From positions 1,054,001 through 1,118,000 of the forward strand of contig NZ_JAUSTJ010000001.1 in the NCBI RefSeq assembly GCF_030812785.1: a DNA stretch of 64,000 bases, written 5' to 3'. Position numbers and translations under genes: made by a program. Within the stretch, counting starts at the first letter, position 1. Every line of letters begins with the position of its first letter. The notes beneath the pieces were generated by a model that saw only the letters and a list, made by a program, of their open reading frames with translations, had not been told where the DNA came from and ran no database searches. Source of the DNA: Sphingomonas kyeonggiensis. GTDB taxonomy: Bacteria > Pseudomonadota > Alphaproteobacteria > Sphingomonadales > Sphingomonadaceae. Positions 11,068-22,234 of the stretch are shown here, piece by piece.

Positions 11068-11334
11068 ATGCAGCAACGTGATTACCTGTTCCGCGCGCGC
11101 GTGTCAGAGCAGTTGTCGAAGATGATCTGCGCCAATCCCGTCGTGAGACAGATGACGCCCGGGCAATTGGCAACGATGCACGTTTTCAAGCATGAGGTGC
11201 TGTCCGCATTTCATCGCGTCTACATCACGGTGCCTGCCAACTTCGCTGATCCCTTGCTGAAGGAATTTCTGAAGGCTCTGCCGGATCTGCTGGAGGAAGA
11301 CCATGTTCCCTCGGAGGACGATCAGGCCTCCTGA
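11068..11334 (+). CDS. hypothetical small protein, helical
   Basis: 88 residues from ATG 11068, preceded by a GGGGGGA stretch; the frame remains open upstream to 10741 but that part is antisense to the neighbouring gene. The protein looks alpha-helical (DYLFRARVSEQLSKMI, MHVFKHEVLSAFHRVYIT) with an acidic C-terminal end. No signal peptide and no recognised family. Its last 13 bases overlap the 3' end of the convergent crp-like gene. Reality is supported by the ribosome-binding site and divergent arrangement, but this is not strong. Confidence 0.5.
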   Translation: MQQRDYLFRARVSEQLSKMICANPVVRQMTPGQLATMHVFKHEVLSAFHRVYITVPANFADPLLKEFLKALPDLLEEDHVPSEDDQAS

Positions 11335-12059
11335 ACAGCGGGCTGCGCAGGCATATCTGGCCGCGTGGTAAGAGACAGGGGATAGCCCAGCTCGACCTCG
11401 ACCAGCCTGGCGAGTTGGACGATATCGAGTTCGATCCACTTGCGGCCACGTCGTAGCACGCCTGCGTCGCTCAATTGCGCAAGTTCGCGGGAGACCGCCT
11501 CGCGCTGACTTCCAATGCGCTGCGCGAGCGCTTCGTGGGTAGGCGCCGGCTCGAGTTGGACCCGATCTCCCGCACGCGGAGCCGTGCCCGCCAGTCGCAG
11601 CAATTCGCAGTGGAGGCGCCCACGTGCGGCGAGCGCGCTCAGCTCGAAGATCCGGTCGGTCAGGCGCCGTACCTCCCTGCCGAGTCGGTTCATGAACCAA
11701 CGGCTTGCTTCTGGAATTTCCGAGACAGCTGCGAGGAAGATTTCGGCCGGTACGCTCGCGAGCTTGCTGTCCGACGTCGCTATGACATTGGCCGAGCGGG
11801 GCTGCCGGTCGAGCGCCGAAAGATCCCCGAAAATGGCGCCGGGGCCCAGATCGCGGACGACCACATCGACACCGTCTCGTGCCGTGATCGAGACCTCGAA
11901 GCTGCCGCTCAGGACGAAATATACATCGTTCGCCAGGGTACTGTGGCCCACGACGATCTGGCTCGCCTTGATGCGCATCGTCCGGGCTCGCGGGAGGATC
12001 CTGTCGAGCAGCGCGGCCGGCGGGGCTTCTTCGGCGCCCCGTGCACCTTCATCCACCAT
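11322..12059 (-). CDS. Crp/Fnr family transcriptional regulator
   Basis: 245 residues. Residues about 20-115 form a cyclic-nucleotide-binding beta-roll; the phosphate-binding cassette reads FGDLSALDRQPRSANVIA, keeping the PRSA signature (87-90) that contacts cAMP or cGMP in Crp, with Asp in place of the usual Glu. A long dimerisation helix follows, then a helix-turn-helix at about 174-200 (ALAQRIGSQREAVSRELAQL). No N-terminal Fe-S cysteines, so it is Crp-like rather than FNR-like. A Crp-type palindrome lies 52 bases upstream, suggesting self-control and control of the divergent secreted-protein gene. The cyclase gene nearby could supply ligand; that link is inferred. Confidence 0.9.
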   Translation of the reverse strand: MVDEGARGAEEAPPAALLDRILPRARTMRIKASQIVVGHSTLANDVYFVLSGSFEVSITARDGVDVVVRDLGPGAIFGDLSALDRQPRSANVIATSDSKLASVPAEIFLAAVSEIPEASRWFMNRLGREVRRLTDRIFELSALAARGRLHCELLRLAGTAPRAGDRVQLEPAPTHEALAQRIGSQREAVSRELAQLSDAGVLRRGRKWIELDIVQLARLVEVELGYPLSLTTRPDMPAQPAVQEA

Positions 12060-12110
12060 TGCCGAGTCATGCCTCCCCGGTTCGCGTCGCGGCGCAGCGG
12101 CTGCCTGGGC

Positions 12111-12130
12111 AAGGTGATAAAAATCACCTT
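12111..12130. promoter_or_regulatory. Crp/Fnr-type operator
   Basis: AAGGTGAT-AAAA-ATCACCTT is a perfect 20-bp inverted repeat. Its core GTGAT-N4-ATCAC has the exact half-site spacing of Crp/Fnr sites (TGTGA-N6-TCACA or TTGAT-N4-ATCAA). It sits between the crp-like gene (start 12059, minus) and the secreted-protein gene (start 12332, plus). The other parts of this 272-base gap show no further strong repeat. Confidence 0.75.
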
Positions 12131-12331
12131 TGTCCCGTGCAAGCCGGCACCGAAGCCATTTCGGTTTTGACGCACAGATCTTCCTGCAAGGCCGGCATGC
12201 GTCGGCTTGCTCAGAAGGGGGACTCCGTCGGGCCTGACTGCGTTCGCAGCAGGTGCCGACGCGATGCCTCTCTCCGATGGATGATGAAACGCGACCGCCA
12301 CTATCCGGCAGTCAGCCAGAAGGAGACCGAT

Positions 12332-13654
12332 ATGCGTTGCCTTATTGTCGCGCCGGTTCTCGCCCTTGCGGCGGTCCCCGGCACAGCGCACGCCCAGTTC
12401 GCGGAGATCGCGGCCGGGGCCACAATGGGTTCGATCGTCGACCAACTCGAGGGGTCGGTGAGGAATATCATCAACAATGCCGACGACGCTGTAAGCAACA
12501 ATAGTTTCCGTATCCGACAGCAGGGCGAGGTGTTGCTCGGCCAGTTGAATGCAATGGTTGCCGATCAACGCGACAAGACCTTCGCGCAGCTCAATGAGAG
12601 CCAGAAGCAGGCCTTTCTGGGGATCCGAAACAGTATCGCGCAGCTCAGCCGGCTCGAGCGTGTGACGGCGAGGGACATTCAGCGTACGACGAACACCGTC
12701 GGAACCGCGATGGGTAATCTTCCTTTCGGCAAGTCCACGCCGCGTGTGATCGAATATGGTCCTACCTATATCCTGGGCAAGCCGGCGGGCGGTCCGGCGA
12801 CACGGGAGATAGTCTCTGTGTCGGGCATCGCGCTGGGGGAGGGAACGCCTCAGTTGAAGATGCAGGGCGTGCAATGCCAGCCGCTCGCGAAGACCGAGAT
12901 CTCGCTCAAATTCGCGTGCCCCGGTTCGTGGTCCGCCGACGCGGAAGTGAAGGCCGCGAGCGGAGAGCTGCAGGTCTATCAGAAGCCTGGTTTCTGGCGG
13001 GGCCTGTTTGGAGCGAGGGCCAAGCCGCGTTCCTATAAGCTCTCCGTATTCGTGGTGCCGCCGGAGCTGGGCAAGTATGATCTGTCGGTGATCCGCAAGG
13101 TGCTTGGTCAGGAGGAGAATTCCCGTAGCCAGGATTTTCGGTCGGACAATGGTCACTGCGATGGCAACCGCGAGGTCCTGTTTCCATTCAACGTTACCCC
13201 CGGTTGGAGGATCGACCCCGCTTCCATCCGCGTGAATTGCGACACTTCCAGCCGGTCGAGTTGCTCTGGCCTGCGCAATGTGACGGCGACCAGCTTCGGG
13301 TATCTCGGCGTGGTCCGTAACAGCGGCAGTTGCGGCAGGACCCCATTCGGAAACGCCTGGGTCGATGCGCGCGGCAATGTGCGCGGGCGTGCCACATGGA
13401 CGGAAGTTCGTGAGATCGAGAAGATCGTGACCGAGCCGGTCGGGCAGGGTGGCCTGGAGTGGGCCAAGGCCGTGCAGCTGCCGATCCCTGAGGGCGTCCA
13501 GCGGATCAGCCTGACCGTCAACCAGCTCGACGGCAAGCGGACCATCGTGACCGGGGATGATGCGACCCAGCGCTGGTATGCGGTGCAGTCCGATCCAGTG
13601 AACAGGTTCGTCCTGGTGAGCCCTCGCACGCTCGACGAGGCTATGGGAGACTGA
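12332..13654 (+). CDS. secreted protein of unknown function
   Basis: 440 residues from ATG 12332, with AGAAGGAGA upstream. A clear signal peptide ends at AHAQ (about residue 22). Residues about 30-120 are helical and polar (VDQLEGSVRNIINNADDAV, VADQRDKTFAQLNESQKQA), possibly coiled coil; about 125-440 look beta-rich with several Cys (VQCQP, FACPG, NGHCDGN, VNCD, SSCSG, GSCGR), consistent with disulfides in the periplasm or outside. No family recognised. It is divergent from the crp-like gene across a Crp-type palindrome, so it is a likely target of that regulator. A long hairpin follows its stop. Confidence 0.75.
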   Translation: MRCLIVAPVLALAAVPGTAHAQFAEIAAGATMGSIVDQLEGSVRNIINNADDAVSNNSFRIRQQGEVLLGQLNAMVADQRDKTFAQLNESQKQAFLGIRNSIAQLSRLERVTARDIQRTTNTVGTAMGNLPFGKSTPRVIEYGPTYILGKPAGGPATREIVSVSGIALGEGTPQLKMQGVQCQPLAKTEISLKFACPGSWSADAEVKAASGELQVYQKPGFWRGLFGARAKPRSYKLSVFVVPPELGKYDLSVIRKVLGQEENSRSQDFRSDNGHCDGNREVLFPFNVTPGWRIDPASIRVNCDTSSRSSCSGLRNVTATSFGYLGVVRNSGSCGRTPFGNAWVDARGNVRGRATWTEVREIEKIVTEPVGQGGLEWAKAVQLPIPEGVQRISLTVNQLDGKRTIVTGDDATQRWYAVQSDPVNRFVLVSPRTLDEAMGD

Positions 13655-13700
13655 GTGGCGCGATCTCGGCGCTGGAGATGCCGGCGCCGAGGTCTGCGTT

Positions 13701-13745
13701 CGCTCCTGGCCGTCCGGACCGAATTGGTTCGGACGGCCAGGAGCG
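13701..13745. terminator. long hairpin between convergent genes
   Basis: A 20-bp stem (13701-13720 with 13726-13745, one G-T wobble) and a 5-base loop GAATT. There is no T-run after it, but it lies between the convergent ends of the secreted-protein gene and gyrB and probably serves both. Confidence 0.6.
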
Positions 13746-13806
13746 CTATTCCGGCGCAATCAAGGCCAGATACGCCCTGTCCGCATCCGCCTTCAAATCA
13801 TGTGGA

Positions 13807-16922
<3,116 letters not shown>

Positions 16923-16978
16923 GGCGTTTCCTTCCCTGTTCCCGGGAAGGTGCGACGAAATGCCAGGAGCGTCCAGCC

Positions 16979-18046
16979 CTATTCAGGAAGGACCGCGCCT
17001 TCCGCCACCCGGTAGCGCGTAGCCCCGCCCGGCACCGCCTCGAACAGCCCCGGCTCGGTGCCCGTCATCCACACCTGCCCGCGCCCCTCCAGCCGTTCGA
17101 ACAGCGCTGCGCGCCGCCCGGGATCGAGATGCGCGGCGACTTCGTCGAGCAGCAGGATCGGCGCGCGGCCCGCCCGCTCGGCGACCAGCTCGGCATGTCC
17201 CAGGACGAGCCCGAGTAGCAGCGCCTTCTGCTCGCCGGTCGAGCAGAGATGCGCCGCCTGGTTCTTTCCCAGATGCGTGACGAGCAGGTCGGCGCGGTGC
17301 GGTCCGCTGAGCGTCCGCCCCGCCGCGGCATCGCGCCGGCGCCCGGTGGCGAGCTCGCGGGCGAGCGTGTCGGCATCGCCTTGCCAGCCCTCCAGTGCCA
17401 GTCCTGCTCGGGCGAACGGCCCCTCGGGCTGTGCCTCCAGCCGCTCAGCCAGCGCCGCGACCATCTCGCGCCGGGCGGCGTCGATCGCCGCGCCATGCTC
17501 GGCCATGCGCGCCTCCAGCGCGGTCAGCCAGTCGGCGTCGGGCGTGCCCTTCTCCGCCAGCAGCCGGTTGCGCTCGCGCATCGCCGCTTCGTAGCGGGTC
17601 GAGTGATGCGCGTGCCCGGGTGCCAGCGCCAGGGTCAGCCGGTCGAGGAAGCGCCGGCGCTCGCCCGCGGCATCGACGAACAGCCGGTCCATCGCCGGGG
17701 TCAGCCACAGCACGCTCACCCATTCGGCGAGCGTCGTGGCAGCGGCGGTGGCGCCGTTGATCCGCACCAGCCGCCGCTCGGGCGCATCGGGATTGGTGCC
17801 GGTGCCGATGTCCGTCTCGCCCAGCCGCGCCGCCACGCCGAACCCGCCGCTGCCGCCCTGCCGCGCCATCTCGGTTAGCGGCGCGCGGCGCAGGCCCCGG
17901 CCCGGCGCGAGCAGCGAGAGCGCCTCCAGCACGTTCGTCTTGCCCGCGCCATTCTCGCCGCTCAGCACGACGAAGCCCGGCCCCGGCACGAGCACGGCGT
18001 CTTCATGGTTGCGGAAGTCGGTCAGGACGAGGCGGGACACTGCCAT
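16979..18046 (-). CDS. recF: DNA replication and repair protein RecF
   Basis: 355 residues from ATG 18046. RecF is an SMC-like ATPase that helps load RecA at gaps. Residues 1-37 read [15 protein letters not shown] then Walker [20 protein letters not shown], the signature [19 protein letters not shown], and Walker [14 protein letters not shown] follow in order. An upstream in-frame ATG at 18190 is antisense to the next gene's promoter and lacks homology. In many bacteria recF lies between dnaN and gyrB; here other genes intervene. Confidence 0.95.
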   Translation of the reverse strand: MAVSRLVLTDFRNHEDAVLVPGPGFVVLSGENGAGKTNVLEALSLLAPGRGLRRAPLTEMARQGGSGGFGVAARLGETDIGTGTNPDAPERRLVRINGATAAATTLAEWVSVLWLTPAMDRLFVDAAGERRRFLDRLTLALAPGHAHHSTRYEAAMRERNRLLAEKGTPDADWLTALEARMAEHGAAIDAARREMVAALAERLEAQPEGPFARAGLALEGWQGDADTLARELATGRRRDAAAGRTLSGPHRADLLVTHLGKNQAAHLCSTGEQKALLLGLVLGHAELVAERAGRAPILLLDEVAAHLDPGRRAALFERLEGRGQVWMTGTEPGLFEAVPGGATRYRVAEGAVLPE

Positions 18047-18122
18047 GACCCGCCGATAGCCGCTATTGCCGCCGCGCGCGACATCGCGGATGATCGCGCC
18101 GACACGAAAAGGGGGATTATCG

Positions 18123-18872
18123 ATGCGTACCCGTCTGTTCCTCGCCGCGCTGCTCGCGCTCGCGCCGATGCCGGCGCTGGCCGACGTCACCGCGCGCTAC
18201 ACCGCCGGCGGCAAGGAGCTGGTGATTGAAGTCGATGACGGCGGCAATTCACGCCTCGACGTCGGTGGCAAGTTCATGATCATCCACCGCGACGGCGTCG
18301 ATTACATCGCCGTGACCGACAAGGAAGGCACCAAGGTCTTCGAGCTCCAGGCGATGCTCGACCTGATCAAGGGCTTCATCCCCAAGAGCGAGGATCCCAA
18401 GGCCAAGGAATTGCAGTTCGGCCTCGCACCTGGCGTCGCGGCGACCATCGCCGGCCAGCAGGGCGAGGCCTGGAAGCTGATGATGGTCAAGGGCGACGAG
18501 GCTTCGAGGAAGAAGCATATCGAGATGGTGGTCAGCGCCGATCCGAAGCTCGTGCCCGTCGGCAATGTGTTCCGCCGCGCGATCGAGGTGGTGAACAGCT
18601 TCTTCGGGTCGATGTTCCCCGAGGAGACCGGCTTCGCCGCCCGCCTCACCGAGCTGTTCGCCAAGGGCACCCCGCTGCGCGTCACGCCGATCGAGGAGGG
18701 CGCCGCCAAGCAGGAAGCGCCGCTGATCGAGTTCAAGTCGCTCGACATCGCCGAGATCGACGCCAAGCATTTCGAGCTGCCCGCCCCGGTCACCTCGGCC
18801 GACGAGATCTTCGGTGCGATGGATGCGCTGATGAAGCCGAACGCCGGCGGCGCGATCAAGGACCTGCCCTGA
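18123..18872 (+). CDS. periplasmic hypothetical protein
   Basis: 249 residues. ATG 18123 follows AAAAGGGGG and begins a clear signal peptide ending at ALA-DVTARY. The mature protein opens with a beta-rich stretch ([19 protein letters not shown] ... [14 protein letters not shown]) and continues with a long mixed region containing [19 protein letters not shown] spacing; no Cys and no known motif. I do not recognise a family. It is divergent from recF, with 76 bases between starts. A REP-like element follows its stop. Confidence 0.75.
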   Translation: MRTRLFLAALLALAPMPALADVTARYTAGGKELVIEVDDGGNSRLDVGGKFMIIHRDGVDYIAVTDKEGTKVFELQAMLDLIKGFIPKSEDPKAKELQFGLAPGVAATIAGQQGEAWKLMMVKGDEASRKKHIEMVVSADPKLVPVGNVFRRAIEVVNSFFGSMFPEETGFAARLTELFAKGTPLRVTPIEEGAAKQEAPLIEFKSLDIAEIDAKHFELPAPVTSADEIFGAMDALMKPNAGGAIKDLP

Positions 18873-18906
18873 CTGGCTGGAAATGCGCGGTTACAGCCTG
18901 AACTGA

Positions 18907-19002
18907 TCCCCGGCGAAGGCCGGGGCCCAGTTTCGGCGCACTATCGATGACGCAGGAACCTCACGAACGACATGGCAACTGGGCCCCGGCCTTCGCCGGG
19001 GA
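18907..19002. repeat. REP-like inverted repeat, TCCCCGGCGAAGGCCGGGG family
   Basis: Two 26-nt arms, perfectly complementary (18907-18932 and 18977-19002), with a 44-nt spacer. Each arm contains its own GAAGG-loop hairpin. It fills the gap between the convergent periplasmic-protein and coq4 genes. Confidence 0.85.
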
Positions 19003-19020
19003 ACCGGGTAGCGATGTGCC

Positions 19021-19785
19021 CTAGATACCCTCGAGCCCGGCAGCCTTCAGGCTCGCCTGCGCCTTCCGATAGCGGACGGGATCGCCGATGTTCAACCGCT
19101 TGCGGACCTGGTCGAGTGGCTCGGCGAGCAAAGTCTCGTAATCCTCGCCGTGCAGCCACGCCGCGCGCTTGCCGTGGCGATAGCCCTCGACAACCGCCTT
19201 GAAGAAGTCGAGCTTGCCGGTGATGCGGATGCTCTTCAGCGCCGCGCCCATGCCGATGAACCCCCAGCCGAGCCCGCCGGTCTGGGCATAGGAGAAGGCG
19301 ACCAGGCAGGCCTCGCCGAGATGCTCGTCGGCCTGGTAGCCGGTGATCACATGCCACAAATCGTGGATGTCGCGCTCGCGCCGGCCCATCCAGGCATAGG
19401 GATGCTGGAGATCGGCATTCTGGAACGCCCCCTCGACCATGCTCACCGCGACCAGCCCGTCGGCCGAATAGCCGGTCGAATCGAGGAAGCTGCGATAGGC
19501 CGCGCCCACCGTTCCCTCGGCGAAGCCGTCGATCCAGGCGCGGTCGCCCAGCCGCTCGGCCATCTCGACATGCTGGAAGGCGATGCGCCCGCCCTCGGGC
19601 ATGGTGAGCAGCTTGCGATAGCTCCGCTGCGTCGCATCGCCGTTCAGCGCGCGCATGATCCGGAAGACCTGCTCGGTATCGTCGCCATTGGCGAGCAGCC
19701 GCCCCAGGGCGCGGAATGCGGTGCCCCATTCCCGCTTCATCGGGATGCCGGGGTTGAAGACCTGCGGTGCGGGCCGGGTGGCCAT
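19021..19785 (-). CDS. ubiquinone biosynthesis protein Coq4
   Basis: 254 residues from ATG 19785. The motif ERDIHDLWHVITGY at about residues 137-150, followed by an acidic DEHLGE, is the Coq4 metal-binding HDxxH signature; AFSYAQTGGLGWGF and a C-terminal EGYRHGKRA also fit. Coq4 proteins act in ubiquinone ring C1 modification, replacing the benzoate carboxyl by hydroxyl, and may bind quinone intermediates at the membrane. A palindrome TGACAAGAGTGTCA sits 15 bases before the start, inside or beside its promoter, and similar sites precede the divergent xre gene, so shared control is likely. Confidence 0.88.
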   Translation of the reverse strand: MATRPAPQVFNPGIPMKREWGTAFRALGRLLANGDDTEQVFRIMRALNGDATQRSYRKLLTMPEGGRIAFQHVEMAERLGDRAWIDGFAEGTVGAAYRSFLDSTGYSADGLVAVSMVEGAFQNADLQHPYAWMGRRERDIHDLWHVITGYQADEHLGEACLVAFSYAQTGGLGWGFIGMGAALKSIRITGKLDFFKAVVEGYRHGKRAAWLHGEDYETLLAEPLDQVRKRLNIGDPVRYRKAQASLKAAGLEGI

Positions 19786-19800
19786 AAGCGATTCCCTTAC

Positions 19801-19814
19801 TGACAAGAGTGTCA
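19801..19814. promoter_or_regulatory. palindromic operator upstream of coq4
   Basis: TGACA-AGAG-TGTCA, a perfect 5-4-5 inverted repeat beginning 15 bases upstream of the coq4 ATG. Shares the TGACAAGA half-site with two elements further right. Confidence 0.55.
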
Positions 19815-19864
19815 ATACAGTAGTCGGGTTAAGGAATCAACCTGCGTCGCCACGCAGGCACGCC

Positions 19865-19915
19865 TGACAAGAGTTCTTGACAATCCAGTGCCAGAATGAC
19901 AAGAACTCTTGTCAT
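19865..19915. promoter_or_regulatory. paired TGACAAGA operators upstream of xre
   Basis: Two related elements: TGACAAGAGTTCTTGACA at 19865-19882 (inner CAAGA/TCTTG inverted) and ATGACAAGA-AC-TCTTGTCAT at 19896-19915, a perfect 9-2-9 palindrome 26 bases before the xre start. Starts are 31 bp apart, about three helical turns. Confidence 0.6.
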
Positions 19916-19941
19916 ATGGTACAGAGTTCTGGACAGCGCGA

Positions 19942-20160
19942 ATGAAGAACCGGCTGCGCGTGCTGCGGGCCGAGGCCGGGCTCAGCCAGGGTGACCTGGC
20001 CGGCCTGCTCGGCGTCTCGCGCCAGACGATCAACGCGGTCGAGACCGACAAATATGACCCGAGCCTGCCGCTGGCGATGCGGCTGTCGAAGATTTTCGGA
20101 GTGCCCATCGATGCCATCTTCCTTGACGACTGGATCCCGCCCGAGCGCCCCCATGGCTGA
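19942..20160 (+). CDS. XRE/Cro-CI family transcriptional regulator, small
   Basis: 72 residues from ATG 19942. Almost the whole protein is one HTH_3 domain: LRVLRAEAGLSQGDLAGLLG, VSRQTINAVETDKYDPSLPL, AMRLSKIFGVPIDAIF, typical of the compact XRE regulators often paired with a membrane protein. The next gene, a polytopic membrane protein, starts inside its last codons (ATGGCTGA), indicating translational coupling. The palindrome just upstream suggests autoregulation; the divergent coq4 carries the same half-site and may belong to the same regulon. Confidence 0.9.
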   Translation: MKNRLRVLRAEAGLSQGDLAGLLGVSRQTINAVETDKYDPSLPLAMRLSKIFGVPIDAIFLDDWIPPERPHG

Positions 20161-20791
20161 GCCCGGGAACCGCCGCCGCCTCGTCCGTGCCGCGATCGGC
20201 GCGGTGGTCGGCCTCGTGCTCGGCTTCGGTGCCGGACAGGCCGGGCTGTTCGACTGGCTGGAAGGCCTGCCGGGCGAGGACATCGCCTCCACCACACTCG
20301 CCGGCATATTGCTGCTGCTCGGCCTGTTCGCGCTGGTCGCCGCATCGAGCCGCACGCTCTACCGGCGCATGGCCGAGAATTACCGGGAGGGCGATCCGCT
20401 CGACGGCAGCGTGCTGCGCTATCTGCGCGCCAGCGGCGTCGTGCTGCTCCTCTCTGCGGTGCTGCTCCTCGCGCCGCCGCTGGCGGTGCGCTACGGCCTC
20501 ACCGGCGACGCCGCGATCGCGGTCGCCGCGGGCATGGCGGCGCTGCTCGCCTTCCAGACCTGGCTCAACCTCCGGATCATGCGGACCAGCGACGAGCTCA
20601 GCCGCGCCGCGATGGCCGAGGCCTCGGTCGCCAGCTTCTGGCTGCTCCAGCTCGGCCTGTTCGGCTGGGCGGCACTCGCCAGGCTCGGGCTGGTCGCCGA
20701 GGTCGGCATGTGGACGCTGATGACGATCTCGACGGCGATCTATCTGGTCGTGTCGATCGTCTCGGCGCTGCGCCGGGGCATGTTCGCCTGA
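20153..20791 (+). CDS. polytopic membrane protein coupled to XRE regulator
   Basis: 212 residues with about six hydrophobic helices (residues ~13-30, ~45-63, ~92-112, ~118-138, ~160-178, ~182-203) and short polar loops. It starts with ATG overlapping the xre stop by eight bases. XRE-plus-membrane-protein pairs are widespread; the membrane partner is generally unannotated and its job is unknown. No catalytic motif is evident. A perfect bidirectional terminator follows before dnaN. Confidence 0.8.
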   Translation: MAEPGNRRRLVRAAIGAVVGLVLGFGAGQAGLFDWLEGLPGEDIASTTLAGILLLLGLFALVAASSRTLYRRMAENYREGDPLDGSVLRYLRASGVVLLLSAVLLLAPPLAVRYGLTGDAAIAVAAGMAALLAFQTWLNLRIMRTSDELSRAAMAEASVASFWLLQLGLFGWAALARLGLVAEVGMWTLMTISTAIYLVVSIVSALRRGMFA

Positions 20792-20816
20792 GGCGGAGGC
20801 GGCCAGTTCTACCTTG

Positions 20817-20961
20817 CTCCCCTCCCTGAAAGGGAGGGGGTGGGGGTGGGTTGCGAGCGAAGCGAGCCCAGCGAGACGGCCGGCGAAAAACAGAAAAGGC
20901 CGGGCATCGAGCCCGGCCTTTTCTAACCCACCCCTGGCCCCTCCCTTGCAGGGAGGGGGAG
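20817..20961. repeat. C-rich inverted repeat flanking a terminator
   Basis: CTCCCTGAAAGGGAGGGGG followed by a GGGGGTGGGTT stretch at about 20821-20852 is imperfectly mirrored at about 20925-20961 (AACCCACCCCTGGCCCCTCC...). The same kind of element occurs at 48761-48854 and 53056-53192, each time just after a gene end. Confidence 0.7.
20894..20922. terminator. bidirectional rho-independent terminator
   Basis: AAAAGGCCGGGC-ATCGA-GCCCGGCCTTTT: a 12-bp perfect stem with A-run on one side and T-run on the other, between the convergent membrane-protein gene and dnaN. It can terminate both. Confidence 0.9.
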
Positions 20962-20972
20962 GCACTACGGGA

Positions 20973-22085
20973 TCACACCCGCATCGGCATCAGCACGTAC
21001 AGTGCCGGCGACTTGTCGTTCTCGCGGATCAGCGTCGGTGCCGCGGCGTCGGCAAGATGGACTTCCACCGAATCGCCTTCGATCTGGTTGAGGATGTCCA
21101 TCAGGTAGCGGCTGTTGAAGCCGATCTCGAAGCCCTGGGCGGCGTAGTCGCCCGGCACTTCTTCGGCCGCCGCGCCGTTCTCCGGGCTGGTCACCGACAG
21201 GATGATCTTGTCGCGCTCCAGCGCCATCTTCACTGCGCGGGTCTTCTCGGTCGCGATGGTCGAGACGCGGTCGACGCCTTCCATGAAGCTCTTCGGATCG
21301 AGCTTCAGCAGCTTGTCGTTCGCGGTCGGGATCACGCGGGTGTAATCGGGGAAGGTGCCGTCGATCAGCTTCGAGGTCAGGATCGCCTGGCCCAGGTCGA
21401 AGCGGATCTTAGAATTGCTCAGCGACACGCCGACCGAGCCATCGACCTCGTCGAGCAGCTTGCGCAGCTCGCCCACGCACTTGCGCGGGATGATCACGCC
21501 CGGCATCGAATCGGCGCCGTCCGGCCGCGCCACGGTGACGCGGGCGAGGCGGTGGCCGTCGGTGGCGGCCGCGCGCAGCACCGGCGTCGCCTCGTCGACG
21601 ACATGCAGATAGATGCCGTTGAGATAGTAGCGCGTCTCTTCGGTCGAGATCGCGAACCGGGTCTTGTCGATGATCTGCTTGAGCGTCTCGGCCGGCAGCT
21701 CGAACACGGTCGGCAGCTCGCCCTCGGCGATCATCGGGAAATCGTCGCGCGGCAGCGTGGCGAGCGTGAAGCGCGCGCGGCCGGCATTGACGGTGATGCG
21801 ACCTTCCGCCGCCGACAGCTCCACCTGCGCGCCCTCGGGCAGCTTGCGGACGATGTCGAACAAGGTGTGCGCCGGCACGGTGATCGCGCCCGGCTGGTCC
21901 ACCGCCGCTGCGATCGTCTCGTCGATCTGCAGGTCGAGGTCGGTCGCCATCAGGCGCAGCGCGCCGCCCGGCTGGGCCTCGATCAGCACGTTGGACAGGA
22001 TGGGGATCGTGTTGCGCCGCTCGACCACGGACTGGACGTGGCTCAAGCCCCTCAACAGAGTTGCGCGTTCGATCGTCGCCTTCAT
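20973..22085 (-). CDS. dnaN: DNA polymerase III beta subunit (sliding clamp)
   Basis: 370 residues from ATG 22085 (MKATIERATLLRGLSHVQSV); an upstream in-frame ATG adds six residues with no similarity. The ring-shaped dimer tethers Pol III to DNA. Three clamp repeats are recognisable: NTIPILSNVLIEA with ATDLDLQI, FAISTEETRYYLNGIYL with ATDGHRLA, and the C-terminal FNSRYLMDILNQI ending ALYVLMPMRV, the standard end that forms the peptide-binding cleft. dnaA is not in the window; recF and gyrB lie downstream on the same strand with other genes between. Confidence 0.98.
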   Translation of the reverse strand: MKATIERATLLRGLSHVQSVVERRNTIPILSNVLIEAQPGGALRLMATDLDLQIDETIAAAVDQPGAITVPAHTLFDIVRKLPEGAQVELSAAEGRITVNAGRARFTLATLPRDDFPMIAEGELPTVFELPAETLKQIIDKTRFAISTEETRYYLNGIYLHVVDEATPVLRAAATDGHRLARVTVARPDGADSMPGVIIPRKCVGELRKLLDEVDGSVGVSLSNSKIRFDLGQAILTSKLIDGTFPDYTRVIPTANDKLLKLDPKSFMEGVDRVSTIATEKTRAVKMALERDKIILSVTSPENGAAAEEVPGDYAAQGFEIGFNSRYLMDILNQIEGDSVEVHLADAAAPTLIRENDKSPALYVLMPMRV

Positions 22086-22158
22086 CAAGAACCCCCGGGG
22101 CATGTATCGCCCGAATCTAACCCGGTACCGGGACTTATCCGACCTTTACCCTTAACGG

Positions 22159-22186
22159 CAAAAAGAGCCGGAGCAAGCGCTCCGGC
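22159..22186 (-). terminator. rho-independent terminator of the barrel-protein gene
   Basis: On the minus strand, GCCGGAGC-GCTT-GCTCCGGC followed by TCTTTTTGCC: 8-bp stem, 4-base loop and T-run, about 50 bases after the stop at 22235. Confidence 0.9.
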
Positions 22187-22234
22187 CCTGTAGTTCACAC
22201 CTTAAATAGGCGGTTGATCGCCTTTGCAGCGATC

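Noticed and set aside
22133..22140. DnaA box / origin near dnaN
   Set aside because: Only one partial TTATCC match, no cluster or AT-rich unwinding region.
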